64,000 nt of DNA from Symsagittifera roscoffensis (GCF_963678635.1 NC_087062.1:22307789-22371788); one strand, 5' to 3'; shown: positions 45,601 through 57,110, counted from the first letter of the stretch. Translations and numbers: made by a program. Notes: generated from the letters alone by a model not told the origin.

Positions 45601-46580
45601 GACAGTGATTACAAAAGAAGATCGGAATCTAGCTGAACCAGAGTGAGCCTTCGGTGGAAAGGTGGACAACCGAAGTGTCCCAATGGTCCAGACCCAAAAC
45701 TCCATTCTTGAGATGAATTTTGTTCGATTAGAACTTATTGAATCAAACTTAATTCCCCGATCATTCTCAAGTTACTTACTAATTTGGTTGGTCTCAAAAT
45801 ACCCAAAATACACGAACGCCGTTAAAAACAGGGTCGGAACAATCCGTTAAGTTACTTTTTATTGGACAGTGGAACTTTGATCCATTTCAGATGGATCAAC
45901 CTAAAACTCGCCTTACCTCAACATAACAATCATAAAACACACTCGGGAAAATTAAATTAGGTACTTACATAGCAGCACACTCGAGAACTAGAGGTACCAC
46001 GGTACAACCGGAAGGTTTTCACGTTCCCGCTGAACCGTACCACTGGTACTCTAGAATGAGCATGCAGTCCGGAGCTGTGTCAAGTGGGTTCGACTCCGTA
46101 GTCATGATGTCGTAAAAACACCCAGGAGCGCCACAAAAAACACTATGTAACAGTCGCCTACTTCGGTCACATATGAGGCTTAAGAAAAATAGGCCCTATA
46201 ACCATTGGCTCAAAAGTCAGGGACACTATCTCTTGTGTTTTGTTTTTCTACCTCAAAAACGGTCGGAGCCAATTCGGTTCACTTGCGACATGAGACTATA
46301 ACCCATTACAGCTTAAAGGCCACTACAAAAATATCCGCCAACTCTAGAAAATAAGAACGTCCCCATACTTTAGCTTTTTAAGAAAACTTGAGAAAACTTC
46401 CTGGTATGCTCTCCGAACGAGACCTAGCTAACCGAGTAAGGGGGGAAGGGGTAACTAGGGGGACAAAAACCCGAGCAAAAAGACAAAAAGTGAAACAAAA
46501 ACAAGAAAAAAGTATAGAAAAAGGAAGAAAAACCATAAAACAAAAAAGACAGTGACTTTGATACCGGATTAGTTGTATCA
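45600..46580 (-). mobile_element. 5' fragment of a second element of the 18-kb family
   Basis: Reading on the minus strand: a candidate 435-bp LTR (46580 to 46146, TG...TTACA), a 12-nt spacer, primer-site motif TGGCGCTCCTGGG (46133 to 46121), then a leader-like stretch to about 45600. The leader includes a CTTCGGT/ACCGAAG hairpin near 45655. The LTR sequence itself is not similar to that of 13010-13875, apart from the end. The fragment interrupts the interval between the envelope-like copy 2 and repeat C. Confidence 0.5.
46121..46133 (-). promoter_or_regulatory. Primer-binding-site-like motif, second element
   Basis: TGGCGCTCCTGGG on the minus strand, 12 nt from an LTR end TTACA. This is the same arrangement as at 13876-13904. 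Confidence 0.55.
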
Positions 46581-46585
46581 AACCT

Positions 46586-49300
46586 TTATTTAATTAAACC
46601 TTTAGATGGGCTAGATTCTGAGTCGAGGAACTCATCGGGAGTTGCTACATCGAAATTGTTAAAGTTAGAAATAGTGTTAAATATAGTTTGTGCCGAATCG
46701 TCTGAATCTGTGCGTGGTGAGATAGTTGAAAAGGTGGGGAGGGGAGAAAACCTGGTCTGAAAGTGAAATCCAGGAGGATTGGCGTTGAAAGTTGGATGGA
46801 TAGGAAAGGGAACGGTTGAGGATCCAATCTGTCGTCTCATCGTGTGCTAAAAGGATGGTTGTTTTGAGTACGGAAGTTTGTTGTATGTGGTTGTTTTTCA
46901 ATCTGCTCATATGTGTCATCAATGCTCGACTAGTGGTGTGGTATATGAGATACTGGGCTTTGTTGGTAGCTATAACCTTCAGAAGTGTGTTTTGTTACTG
47001 CTAATATGTTCCTATAATTTCGTGTTGATGATGGATTTTTTTTTCTCGAGTAAGTTGATGAACTATTTTCTAAGCCTATTTATAGGCTTTCTGTATTTAA
47101 ACGTTTAGTTGAGTTCAATTTTTTTTTCAAAATTTTTGCGACTCAATAAAAAAAATTTCTTCGATAGAGCATCAAAAAAGAAGGCAATCAAAAAATACAA
47201 TAATATGTACTTCCCATTCAATAAGAGGTTCTTGAAATTGTTGTGTTCGAGTGTGATGTTGTAAGTCTGATCTGGAATAAATACCTATTGATTGAAAGTC
47301 TACGTTCGTGTTACGGGTGATTGCTCTTATGCCTTCTGGTGAAAAATTATTTTTGGTGGCATAAGAGTAGGGTATGGAGTAGGAAGATAATTTTTATCTT
47401 CGCTTGGATTTAGCGGTACTACATTGTGGCTATTTTCATATCCACACGGGACAGTTGTTTCTTGAAAACATGTGCGTCGTAACGGTGTATCAACAAAATA
47501 TAATTTGTTTTTTTTTTAGAATATAGGGATTTTTACGTAGCATCTTTCATCTTCAAAAACATATAATGTTGAAATTTTCTTAGTGCATGTGTAATACCAG
47601 AGAAGGTTTCCTTCATAGTCAATGAAGTTGATCTTTTGCCTGACAATAAATTTCCTGCGTAGGGTATTTTTGTTAATGCTAATGCGAGTGTTTGTAGGAT
47701 TTTTGTTCTTTCAAGTCACATAAATGATGAAGTAATTCTAATTCAGATAGTGACATTTCCGGAAAAATTCTACTTTTTGTATAGTCTAGTTTCATAGTGG
47801 ATTGAACCAAAACAAGTGTTATCCATAAATGAGAGTTCTTCTAATCGTGTGCTATCTTTATCTTCTGGGCAAAATTTTCCCCCAGTATGTTCTATGTTTT
47901 TAGAGAATGTTACTGTGATCTAAGTTGTTTCAACTTTGCGGATTCGATATGGTTGGGCTGGGTTAAAAAAGAGTTTTTCTGTTTTCAATTCGAAACGTTT
48001 TTCGTCTTCGACAAGCGTTTCTGAGTATTGTGTTTCGAAAATTGATTTTAGATGTTTACAAGCGACTTCTGTTTCAGGGTAATTTTAAAAACGTCTTAGT
48101 TTGTTTACAAAACCATCAAAATTTTTTACATTTTTCATTATAAGATCTAAATCTATCAGGGTTAACTTTTCCAAAATGACTTGATTCAAAAAAAACTTTT
48201 TTGTTGTAAATTTATCATTCTTGCGTGAGTTTTAGCATGTTGAAATGTGGTACATATTTCCTCTGCGTACCAAACAATGGTTGCTTGTGTGCGAGTGGTA
48301 GAATCGCAATATCTTTGGTCATTTTTACAAGTCAGCTTATACCTTGATGAAAAATAGTATCGTGTTTATGTCACGTGTTAGCTTTTCCAATTGAATTTTC
48401 TTATCAAAAACATTATTTTTGTGGCAGCCTTCGCTCTTTGTAACAGCTTCACATTTTGAGAGGTTATTATTTTCTATGTGTAGTATCCGTTTTTATCATG
48501 TAAGTCATAATTTAAACTTCCGTGGTACGGGCATTTTTGTCTAGTTTAATATGACCTTGGTGTCTTTCAAGTTCTGCCTGATGCGCAGAGTTGGATAACA
48601 TTTGAAAACTTACTAATTTTGGATTTGTGCCTTTGTTCGTAGTTAATTTTAATCGCTGTTATTCATTTTTGCAATCTTCGGGGTTAAGAAGCAAAAGTCT
48701 TTCTATATTACTTTGGTACAAGGGTTTTTGATCGAGTCTGTTTTTAATTCAATTTGAGACCTATGAGCAATGTACTTTCTTTTCTGAAAAATTTTGCTGG
48801 AAATTTATGGCCTATTAGTGTTGTAGTTCGTGCTTTTGAGTAAAGTGTTGCTGCTATATTTGTTGATTCTATATTTTGTGGTTTGGATTCACATTGGGTT
48901 ACCTCATTAATTGCGTATTTATGTAGGGCTTTTCATTGGTTTTCTTAACAATCATAATAGGTAACCAGAAGGTCTTGTGGTCCTGATCGAGGGGAAGAAT
49001 TTTGATGAGATGCGGGTTCTAACAGTACAAGGGACGGAAGAGTTTTGAGTAAGAAAACTATTAGAAAATACATGTGTATGATCGTCCTGAATATGGGTTG
49101 TAGATTGTTATATATCCAAGTGTCTGTTTTGTGTATCAATCGTATTTGTAGATAAGTTCTGTTGTGATAAATGGAGGGGGTAAAGATTGAGCTGTTATAT
49201 TTGGTGGGACTGGAGGTAGTGGGTGAAGAACTGAATTATGTAGCTTTACTGTTATTTCAAATTGAAGAGTCGGATTGTACTGAGTAAGGATTTGTAATTT
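46586..49300 (-). pseudogene. Envelope-like glycoprotein gene, decayed copy 2
   Basis: Collinear with 1-2850. Near the 5' side (49070-48945) a hydrophobic leader (MYFLIVFLLKTLPSLVLL) precedes a Tyr-Tyr-Asp-Cys motif. Downstream are fragments with CESKPQNIE, GCHKNN and DNTCFGSIHYET, then an open Ser/Pro-rich tail at 46586-46840 (for example PRTDSDDSAQ). Numerous stops. These features suggest a viral-type class membrane glycoprotein with a cytoplasmic tail, possibly the chuvirus-like glycoprotein known from BEL/Pao elements. That family name is a guess from memory of motif style. Confidence 0.5.
47035..47225 (+). repeat. Partial LTR B copy
   Basis: TCGAGTAAGTTGATGAACT, AAACGTTTAGTTGAGTTC and GAGCATCAAAAAA occur in the same order as in 41290-41450, with high similarity. 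Its flanks do not match, so it is a fragment or solo LTR. It lies within the span of envelope-like copy 2. Confidence 0.65.
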
Positions 49301-49339
49301 ATGTTCTTGCATATCTTTGTGGATGTCGTGTCTATATTG

Positions 49340-50400
49340 TTATCGGTTTAGTGACCAATTATGTAGTCGATTACTATCAAGATGATGGCCAAATAGGGGA
49401 AGGGACGCTTGCAATCTAATCGTAGAGGTATATTTGTGCTTAGAAGATCTCGATATCGATCGTCTATGTTTGTGGGAAAATTTAAAGTGAACGGTTGGTG
49501 TTTGACTTGTTATTGAAGCTGTTGATGGGAGTGATAGGGTTTCTGGCAAGGATAAAGAGGTGCCGGACGAAAAATCTATCTGTTCGTTTACTAAATTTGG
49601 TTCAACTCGAGAAAATGCCTGTGTCAGCCAAAGTGGAAGACGTTGTGTTGACGTGGGGAGAATAAAAGGATTTTCACAAATTTGTTCAGAGGTTGGTGTT
49701 GAACCAAAATATTCTGATGGGATATATGGGGTATTTTGTTGCAAAACTGTCTGTAGTGATGGGGTATTTTAGATTGTATTGCTAAAAAGATCCAAAGGGG
49801 TCGAAGATGGCATAGAAGATATAGTAAAACGAACTCTGGGTGTTGCAAAGGTTCGATTTCTTCGGGCATGGATATTTTGTTGATGTTAAAATTTGGTTTT
49901 GGCTTGAATGTCTAGTTCTGTTGAGATCTTGTTGAAGTGATGGGTAAATGTTATATGTTGGTTCGTATTGTGGTTCACTTAGGGGTTTTTGGCGAATGGC
50001 TGGTATTGAAGGTTCGGATAATGCTGCGTGTCTTTCTTCAAGTGCATAAGGATTTTCTTGAAATGAAATACGTGTATATGATTGGGGTTGACTTGTTTGA
50101 CAGAATGTTGGTGTTGTTTGGGGCTGTTGGGATGTAGTGGTTGGTGCGGATTGTTCAGTCGATTGTTGATTAGCTTTTTTGGATGTTTTTGATCTACAAT
50201 TTTCTCTTAATTAAATATATGTTGTTTATAGCATTCTTTGATGAAAATTATCAAGAGAATTGTTGCTAATGCGAAAGTTATTATTGCCTTTTTTATGCAT
50301 TTGTAAATTGTTAGGATTAGGGAATCTAGAAACGCGACAAAAATTACAAAAAGAAGAAAGATGTATTTCTTATTAGACAAATGTCGTAACATTTAAAAAG
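49340..50400 (-). pseudogene. Ser/Pro-rich and transmembrane frames upstream of envelope-like copy 2
   Basis: The minus-strand frame 50392-50207 encodes a 61-residue, very hydrophobic peptide (two membrane segments, ending in KECYKQHIFN). The frames 49869-49624 and 49744-49340 encode Ser/Thr/Pro-rich sequence with a basic His/Arg/Ser stretch (KHRRSISRSSKHKY). Order and composition resemble the membrane anchor and cytoplasmic tail of another envelope-like protein. No identification possible from sequence alone. Confidence 0.35.
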
Positions 50401-50999
50401 TTGTTGATATTTCGTACCTGAGGAGGTGGTCAAGATTTTTTGAGAAGTAATAGTGAGTTTTTATGAGGGAGTATAAAATTATGAAGAAGCTGTAAAAAGT
50501 ATGAAAAGGATTGCAGTTTCTAGACTGTCAATGATAAAAAAAATACTAAGTTCTAAAAATGCTGCAAAATCTGAAATTAATTTTGATATGATTATCTTGA
50601 ACTGATTATCTTGAAAAAATACTGAACTGATCTGGAGAGAGGCATATTAGAAATGAATTGTTTCGTGAATTTTTTTTCTGATTGGAAATCTAGTGTGTTT
50701 TCAATTTAGCAATTTGTCGGCTAAAGGAAGTGGTGTCGGAATGGCGTGATATTTTAAAGGAGTGAGATTGGCTCTACTTGAGTTAGTTGTTCAAGAATAT
50801 AAATGAAAGTCTTTTGAGAAGAAATTAACCGAGTATAATAAACGTATTTCAATTGAACAGGGGGGTTTCTGAAACTCTGCTTTTTTCAAAATTTTAGATT
50901 GTGGATTGAAAGTTTCATAATCTTCTCGTATCAACATGCATTTAGCCATACCCTCAGTGATTTTTCATAGATAGTTATCAGAATGTTGCGACGAAAATG
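50401..50999. other. No feature recognised
   Basis: AT-rich sequence without a supported gene or clear repeat. Confidence 0.3.
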
Positions 51000-51960
51000 T
51001 CAGCAATTTAAAATGCTCTTAATGAGCTAACTACTATTTAAGACTTCTACAAGGAAGCCCGCGTTTCGTTCCATTCGATTGTTATTTTAACTTGCTCGTC
51101 AACCCTCGCTTGACGCAATTCCACTATCTACTACTACAACTGCTCATTTTTCTCACACAATTTATTCAACCCGGTAATAAACTCTGGTTCATCTCATCTA
51201 AACAAACTACTATCGTTTCGAGACTCAACTAGCCTCGCTTCAAGCAGTAGCGTTCTCCAACTAATCCTCCCGGCTTGCTTTCTCGTTTTCTCTTAAACTG
51301 AAAACCAACTGCTCGCTCTCTTAGTGATTGTTTTCTCACTCCTGGATGCTTTCCGGTACCCTCAAAATCTATGTCTTGATTTAGACTTAGTTTTAGTTAA
51401 GTCACGCATTTCCCTATAGGTCCTGACCATTCATTTGCTTATGTTCTATGACTACTTCACTACTTCCCTACCCCTGTCAAAACAGCCCCGTGCCAAGTTT
51501 GGTTTCTTTTTCAATATTTTCTCGCAAGTTCGCTTTCAAGTGCTAATAGCTTCTGATCCATCCGTTGGAAATATTTCAAGTTATAACAACAGATTTATTT
51601 TGCCACTACCTATCATCCGGTATCAATTTTCAGTTCCCGGCATTCATTGGTAGCAAGACTTCCGGAAGTTAAGGGTGGATTTTATAGGGCGTAAAACCAG
51701 AGTGGTTATCCAGGGGGAGATACTGGGGTTCTCAAAATTAGCTTCCCTCAACTAGACCTACAATATACTAATATTCGAGTCCAATTTTGCCGCTAGTTGC
51801 CGAGGTTAAATAGGGCCATTTACGTTTCCGGGGTCCGTTATCATTTGCCCCCGAGGGTCTGAGGGGGTTCCGTTTTCCGTATGTCAGGGTCAAATCGTCT
51901 CTAGTGCAGGCCCTCTGATTTTCATAACATTGCTTTCTTAGTTCCTATTAGGGGAGGGGT
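51000..51960 (-). repeat. Leader-like dispersed repeat, copy 2
   Basis: On the minus strand it follows the same order of blocks as 11820-12640 (GACCCTCGG..., TAGCGGCAAAATTGG, ACTTCCGGAAGTC, ATAGGTAGTGG). It is more GC-rich than its surroundings. Possibly the leader of another large LTR element. Confidence 0.4.
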
Positions 51961-52276
51961 TCCCCAATTTTTTCTCTGCTGGCTTGGGAAGTACTAAATC
52001 TTCGAAGGTCGAACTATTTTGAACTCGACTATTTGTTCGCTGTGCTACTAAACTTAATGTTCAATCAATCGTACGCTCAGGTTACTGTGGCATGCAAAAC
52101 AGTAGAATTGCCAACTTTACAAAAATTTTTCATTTTTTTGGCAAAAAGAGTAATAAGCTACAAAAAAAAACTTTTACAAAAAATGGCTCTTTTTCTTTTC
52201 CCACCCACCTTCGAAATTTTACTGGTGAAATTTTGTTCACAATATCCGAATGCTACGAAAATTGGCATGCTAACTA

Positions 52277-53561
52277 TACCTTGGTTCAAAAAAAGTGGCC
52301 GCTGAAATAAAAGATTTTTCTAAGCATTGAGCAAACAAAATAATATAAGAAAATATGAGTCTGTTGCGTCTTTGTCTTGCCTATTCAGTCCCAGTCCATT
52401 TCTCCACAAATTTTCCTTCGTTTTCAAGACACTGGCCCAAACGCGTCGGGATAGAACCCATCAAATTTTTTCTTACCGCTGGCAAAATTACATGTTGAGA
52501 TTCTTGAACATACTGAATTAGTTCGTCTTTTGTTTTCGGATTTTTCTTCTCAACAAAGGATTTAAGCATCATCCACACATTTTCCACTGGATTAATGTCT
52601 GGAGAATTGGGTGGCCACTGCAAAAATTGTACCGAATTTTCGGCAAAAAAATTTTTAGTTTGTCGGGAAGTATGGGGTGTGGCGCCGTCCTGCTCTAGTA
52701 TCCAGCCATCGGGAAATAATGCAGTGGCGTAAGGAATAAAGTCACCAACAATTTCGCAGTACTTGGAACTATCAATTGTACCTCTTTCGATGATTTTCAT
52801 GTAAAAACCTTTACTCGATATTGCTCCCCAGACCATAATTTTGGGTGAAAACTTCGGGAAACCTTTTCGCGGCGTTTTTCGATAAGAACTCCAAAGCTTG
52901 ATTTTATTCCGATGAAGTTGGAACATGCACTCGTCAGAAAGCCAGGTTTCTCCGAAATTGAAGTTCTTCTATGTTCTGCAAAATTCGATTCTTTTTTGCT
53001 CATGGACCGGTGTGATATTCGGGATGATTTTTGCAGTCTTTTTCTGCACGCCGGACGATTTCAGAGCTCGGAAAACTGTGGATTTACTGACGGATGTCCT
53101 AGCTAACTCGTTATAACGATCACAGACATTTTGAGTTGATGCCGACGGAGATTTAAGCGCAATTTGACATAAGCGTTTTTTCTCATTGCCAGAAATTTGG
53201 AGAGGTCGACCGCTTCCTTTCTTTCTTTCCAAGGTTCCCTTTTCTTCCAAGATTTTCATGTTACGTCGGAAACTACGCGGTGGCATTTTCACCCGTTTCG
53301 ACAGATATTCACGTTGTTTGGAGTCGTTGACATAGAGAAATTCAAGTAAATCGCGTTTCGCTTGCAATTCATTATTTTGTGTTGAAGAATGATGTGTAGC
53401 ATTTTCATTAGCTAAGTACCTGTCAATTGATTCACACGGCGACAAAGTCTGTTCAACTTCTTTCTTTTTTATTTTTGCCACATTTTGCCAAAATTTGCCG
53501 CTTTCGAGCTATACGCATTTTTCAAAAATATTGCCGCGGCCATTTTTTTTGAACCAAGGTA
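52277..53561 (-). mobile_element. Tc1/mariner-superfamily DNA transposon (1.28 kb)
   Basis: Terminal inverted repeats TACCTTGGTTCAAAAAAA at both ends, about 26 bp each, ending GGCCGC with a single mismatch. They are flanked by the TA duplication (52275-52276, 53562-53563). The empty site is readable because the element sits in a MITE. It contains one transposase gene on the minus strand. Confidence 0.92.
52381..53481 (-). pseudogene. Tc1-like transposase with one in-frame stop
   Basis: One frame of 366 codons, interrupted only by TAG at 52969-52971. The N-terminal part has the paired helix-turn-helix DNA-binding domain (PPRSFRRNMKILEEKGTLER, then GSGRPLQISGNEKKRL; ASTQNVCDRYNEL...KSTVFRAL). 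The C-terminal part has the DDE nuclease: first Asp in WLSDE just after the stop, second Asp in EQDGATPHTS, and Glu in SPDINPVENVW, 34 residues later (DD34E, Tc1 type). The enzyme would cut and paste the element at TA sites. Ends and frame are otherwise intact, so it was inactivated recently, or the stop is a sequencing error or is read through. Confidence 0.9.
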
Positions 53562-53794
53562 TATTTAGGCAATGACAAACATATTTAGTCTTAATGTTTA
53601 ACCTTGTAAAACCCCTAGTTACACCATAAAAATGATGCTTATGTGAGGAGGCTTTTTGATTTCTGCATCATATTCAAAGCAGAAATCAATAAATATCGGT
53701 TGTAATGGATTTTGATGATTTTTTTAATTCGAAACAAATATATATTCATTATGGATTAAAAATCGATTATTTGTCTAACTTTTGTACTCAGTTT

Positions 53795-54010
53795 GGCTCT
53801 TTTCCAGTTCCCCCCCTTTCAAATTTAATTTTGAAAAACTTACTTAACGTTGTCATAATGCAATGAAATTTGGCATGATGATCAAATCGTCAACTGTGAA
53901 CAGATTTGTTCTTCATACATAACAGCGTAACATCACGCATCTAGCTGTAATATCACGTAAAACAAACATAAAATTCGGTATTTTGAAAGGAGGGAAACTG
54001 GAAAAGAGCC
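53795..54010 (+). mobile_element. hAT-like MITE family B copy
   Basis: Ends GGCTCTTTTCCAGTTCCC...GGGAAACTGGAAAAGAGCC. The 8-bp flanks CTCAGTTT / GTCAGTAT match at 6 of 8 positions. The interior contains ACGTTGTCATAATGCAATGA and AGCGTAACATCACGCAT, the family B signature. Confidence 0.8.
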
Positions 54011-54515
54011 GTCAGTATTATTGAAGAATTTTCATTATAATTGATTTTTGTCCGTGAAATTTTTGCAGAATCACAAGGAAGACAATTCATAAAATCAAAA
54101 CTTTAAATGGGGGAGAGTGGAAAAGAATCCAAATGAATCTTGGCTAGCGTTGCCCGCGGGCTCTTGGGGCTTTTCTTGGCTCTTTTAAGTGAGGTGGGGG
54201 GGAGGTGAGGAAAAAAGAGCCCTTTTCTTTTCTCAACCACTAGCAACCACTAGCAACCACTAGCAACCACATCGGAAAAAATGGAAAAACAATTAATCAA
54301 TAAACGTTCGGCTCATTTCCAGTTTCTCAACCCCCTCGCAAATTGCAAAATTACGGCTTTTTGCATGTAAGAAATATTTGTCAAAATTTGTTCACCTGCT
54401 CACTCTGACACGTTTTGATGCAGTTTATAACAAAAAAGTAACTTTAATTAAGTTTTCATAATTTATTTTCCTGAAAAATCAAAGGGGGGGGGGGCGGAAA
54501 AGCCTCTTTTTCCTT

Positions 54516-54734
54516 TGGCTTTTTTTCTTCCCCCCCCCCCCCCCCCCACCTGCAAATTTTTATATTTGAAGTTACTGTTCACTTTTTCTGATTGTCATGA
54601 AAATTGAGATGCAGATTAATTATGCCATGAAAACATATTTGGTCTCCATAGTTAACCTTGTAAAATCACTCGTTAGACCATAAATTTCATGTTTGAGTGA
54701 GGTGGGGGGGGGGGGGGGGGGAAGAAAAAAAGCC
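54516..54734 (+). mobile_element. MITE family A copy inside the second nest
   Basis: Ends GGCTTTTTTTCTTCCC...GAAAAAAAGCC with 8-bp flanks TTTCCTTT / TTTCCTTC (7 of 8). Inserted in the terminal repeat of the outer copy. Confidence 0.8.
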
Positions 54735-54784
54735 TTTCCTTCCCCCCCCCCCACCTCACACGAGCTTCAAAATATTAGTGTAAC

Positions 54785-54967
54785 GGCTTTAAAAATTTTG
54801 AAAAGTATTTAACGTTGTCACAATGCAATGAAATTTGGCGTGGTGAACAAATCGACAATTTTGAACAGATTTGTTCTTCATCTTTTACAGCGTAACTTCA
54901 CGCATTCAGCCGTAACAAACAAATATAAAACTCGTTATTTTGAAAGGGGGGAAACTGGAAAAGAGCC
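54785..54967 (+). mobile_element. MITE family B copy inside the second nest
   Basis: Perfect 8-bp duplication AGTGTAAC (54777-54784, 54968-54975). The left terminal repeat has lost its C-rich part (GGCTTTAAAAATTTTG); the right end is intact (GGGGAAACTGGAAAAGAGCC). Confidence 0.85.
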
Positions 54968-55174
54968 AGTGTAACGAGTGGTTTTACGAGGTTGAGTATG
55001 AAGACCAAATATGTTTGTCGTGGCCTTATTAGTCTGTATGTCATTTTTCATAACAATCGGACAATGTGGTCAACAAATTTACATGTAAAATTTTGCAGGC
55101 GGGGGGGGGGGGGGGAGGAAAAAGAGCCGCGGAAAACAGTCAAAAAATCGCAGGTGGAGGAGGGAGGATTATTG

Positions 55175-55389
55175 GGCTCTTTTCCAGTCCCCCTTTTCAA
55201 AATACGTTTTACGTTTCTTATACTTGTTATTACGGCTAAATGCGTGATCCGGATGTTAAGATGAAAAGTATGAAGAACAAAACTGTTCAGAATTGTCGAT
55301 TCGTTCACCACGCCAAATTTCATTGCATTATGGCAACGTTAAATAAGCATTTAAAATTTGAATTTGAAAGGGGGAACTAGATAAGAGCC
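55175..55389 (-). mobile_element. MITE family B copy
   Basis: Perfect 8-bp duplication GATTATTG (55167-55174, 55390-55397). Ends GGCTCTTTTCCAGTCCCC...GGGGAACTAGATAAGAGCC. Its right end lies about 200 bp upstream of the secreted-peptide gene. Confidence 0.9.
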
Positions 55390-55602
55390 GATTATTGTAT
55401 ATCTCCCTCCACGCATATTTTTTTATGGCGTTTGTCGTTTTTGTTGACTCTTTTCCCTCGGAATGTACAATTTATGCTGACTAAACTTAATGAAATAGAA
55501 CTAATTCACGAAAAGTGTCACAAATGCGCGGGAAACGAGCAACTTTAAAGAATCCACCACATATTCGTCTCATTTTCAGACTGATTTCACCAAGAAAAAA
55601 AC

Positions 55603-55818
55603 ATGAACTTCCGAATTGCTTTCATTGTCTTGGCAATTTTCGCAGTTGCTGCTGAGGCCTTTGTCACTGATGGCCGCAGAGATTCTGTAGAGTGTGTGAC
55701 CGACAAGGAATGCTTCAAAAAAGGCTATAAGTATAAATGCGAAGGCGGCAGGTGCGACTGCAAAAGGAAGTTGTTCACTGAGGCAAATGGGAAATTTTCC
55801 AGGAACTATGGATGTTAA
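55603..55818 (+). CDS. Small secreted Cys-rich peptide
   Basis: 71 residues. Residues 1-19 are a signal peptide (MNFRIAFIVLAIFAVAAEA), so the mature peptide starts Phe-Val. Six Cys at 31, 37, 46, 51, 53 and 71 (C-x5-C-x8-C-x4-C-x-C-x17-C), with a dibasic Arg-Arg at 25-26 that could be processed. The ATG context AAAACATGA is acceptable. A TTTTCAG at about 55579 could be a 3' splice site in the 5' leader. ATTAAA near 55926 may serve as the poly-A signal. The E-C-x2-D-x2-C start of the Cys region and Phe-Val mature end match the gene at 8879-9430, so I infer a common family. Function unknown: an antimicrobial, inhibitor or signalling peptide are all possible. Confidence 0.75.
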   Translation: MNFRIAFIVLAIFAVAAEAFVTDGRRDSVECVTDKECFKKGYKYKCEGGRCDCKRKLFTEANGKFSRNYGC

Positions 55819-55925
55819 AAGCCAAGATAGACGAAACAAAGCAAAGAAAAAGAACCAAGATTGAAAACTTTGTTCTCAAATGTTTGCTTTTTTCATGCTC
55901 TTCGGCTAGTTCGTCAATCCACCTG

Positions 55926-55931
55926 AATTAA
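55926..55931 (+). terminator. Possible polyadenylation signal ATTAAA
   Basis: ATTAAA about 108 nt downstream of the stop of the secreted-peptide gene. A common variant signal; no transcript evidence. Confidence 0.35.
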
Positions 55932-56689
55932 AAAGCCACATCACAAAGCGAATTTTTTTGGAGGAATAGAAATTGCGGAGGCACTAAACATGACCAGACA
56001 TGTCGCGCGAACTAATAGGCTTGGATAAACAGACTGGTCTTGAATCTTAACTTTATAAAACACCTCAGTTAATGCTTATGTGAGATGCGGGGGTCCTCAG
56101 ACTTGACTCTCGGCGCGACTTTAAAATCTAAATCTGAATCGGATGCTGCTCGACCCACGGCACGGACTTTCCAGACTAAAATTCTTGGTGCGACTATGGT
56201 TTTGAGATTGGACTCGGCTGGACTTGAATTCAACCGTCATGTTTTGCGGAGATTCATTATTCGATCACCTCAGCTAGGGAGCTGGAAGTTTTGTTTTTCT
56301 CTTCGCAAAAATGTAAACAAATTTTAGAAAAACATATTCGCTTGCTGTGCACGTAGGATCGAATATTTCTTTTTTTACAAAATAGTGAATTTTTAAAGTG
56401 CGCAGTGTGAGGTATTCTTGAAATGAGAATAGAGTGAGAGAAAAGTCCTAATCAACATGAGCTTCTTTGCTTTCCAATTCGGTTTACAAAAATTTTATAC
56501 TAAACAAATAGCCCATACAAATTCAATTACGTCATTTTCATATTACCAATTTGTTGATTAATGACATATGTAGAAACTGTGGAGGTATACCTCAGTATAT
56601 ACGGTTCGTTGTCAGAAAAACCCTATCGATCATCTGGCAAATGAACCCAGCTAGCCTCCGAAAAATTGATGTAACGAGTTTTGAAAAAA
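55932..56689. other. No feature recognised
   Basis: Includes an open frame at 56085-56327 without recognisable motif. The words CTTTCCAGACTAAAATT and GGTGCGACTATGG recall the 28-30-bp array at 41845-42050. Confidence 0.3.
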
Positions 56690-57110
56690 ATAATCCATTA
56701 TAATCCATTATAATCGATTGTAACCCATTTTTTTTGCCACTGAAATCGATTTTTTTTTGCCAAGATAATCCATTATAATCGATTATTTTAAAAATAAAAA
56801 TCCATTATAATCCATTATAATCGATTATAATTCATTTCATTTTTAGAACTATTTTCAATTAATTTGCAAAATTTTGCAAATTTTGCGAGATATTTGCAAA
56901 ATAAATGCCATGTCTAAACGTCATCCACTCGCGCCTCAAGCTTTTAACCACGCCCCTCCCCACAGCTAAATGGGTAGGGTAAACTGGGGGTAAGCTGGGG
57001 GGTGTAAACTGGGGGGCATTTTACAAAATTGTAAATTTCATGAAAAAACCAATCGAAAAAATCCATTATAATCGATTAAAATGGATTTTATTGGCATAAA
57101 AAATATTAGG
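56690..57110. repeat. AT repeat of the ATTATAATCGATTATAATCC type
   Basis: Overlapping copies of TAATCCATTATAATCGATTA and near variants at 56693-56830 and 57060-57090. The same words recur at 5798-5850, 6970-7020, 53695-53765, 57290-57480 and 59040-59370, often next to an element end with CCGAGxACCCAT. Confidence 0.7.

Larger units (their letters stand above)
52185..53655 (+). mobile_element. MITE family A copy interrupted by a Tc1-like transposon
   Basis: Left part from GGCTCTTTTTCTTTTCCC to the TA at 52275. The right part resumes after the TA at 53562 with TTTAGGCAATGACAAACATATTTAG and runs to about 53655, where the expected GAGCC end is lost. Joining the two sides across one TA gives an uninterrupted family A interior. 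Confidence 0.7.
54501..55128 (-). mobile_element. MITE family A, outer copy of a second nest
   Basis: Ends GCCTCTTTTTCC...GGAAAAAGAGCC, flanked by a perfect 8-bp duplication GCGGAAAA (54493-54500, 55129-55136). It contains two independent later insertions, 54516-54734 (family A) and 54785-54967 (family B). Confidence 0.85.
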
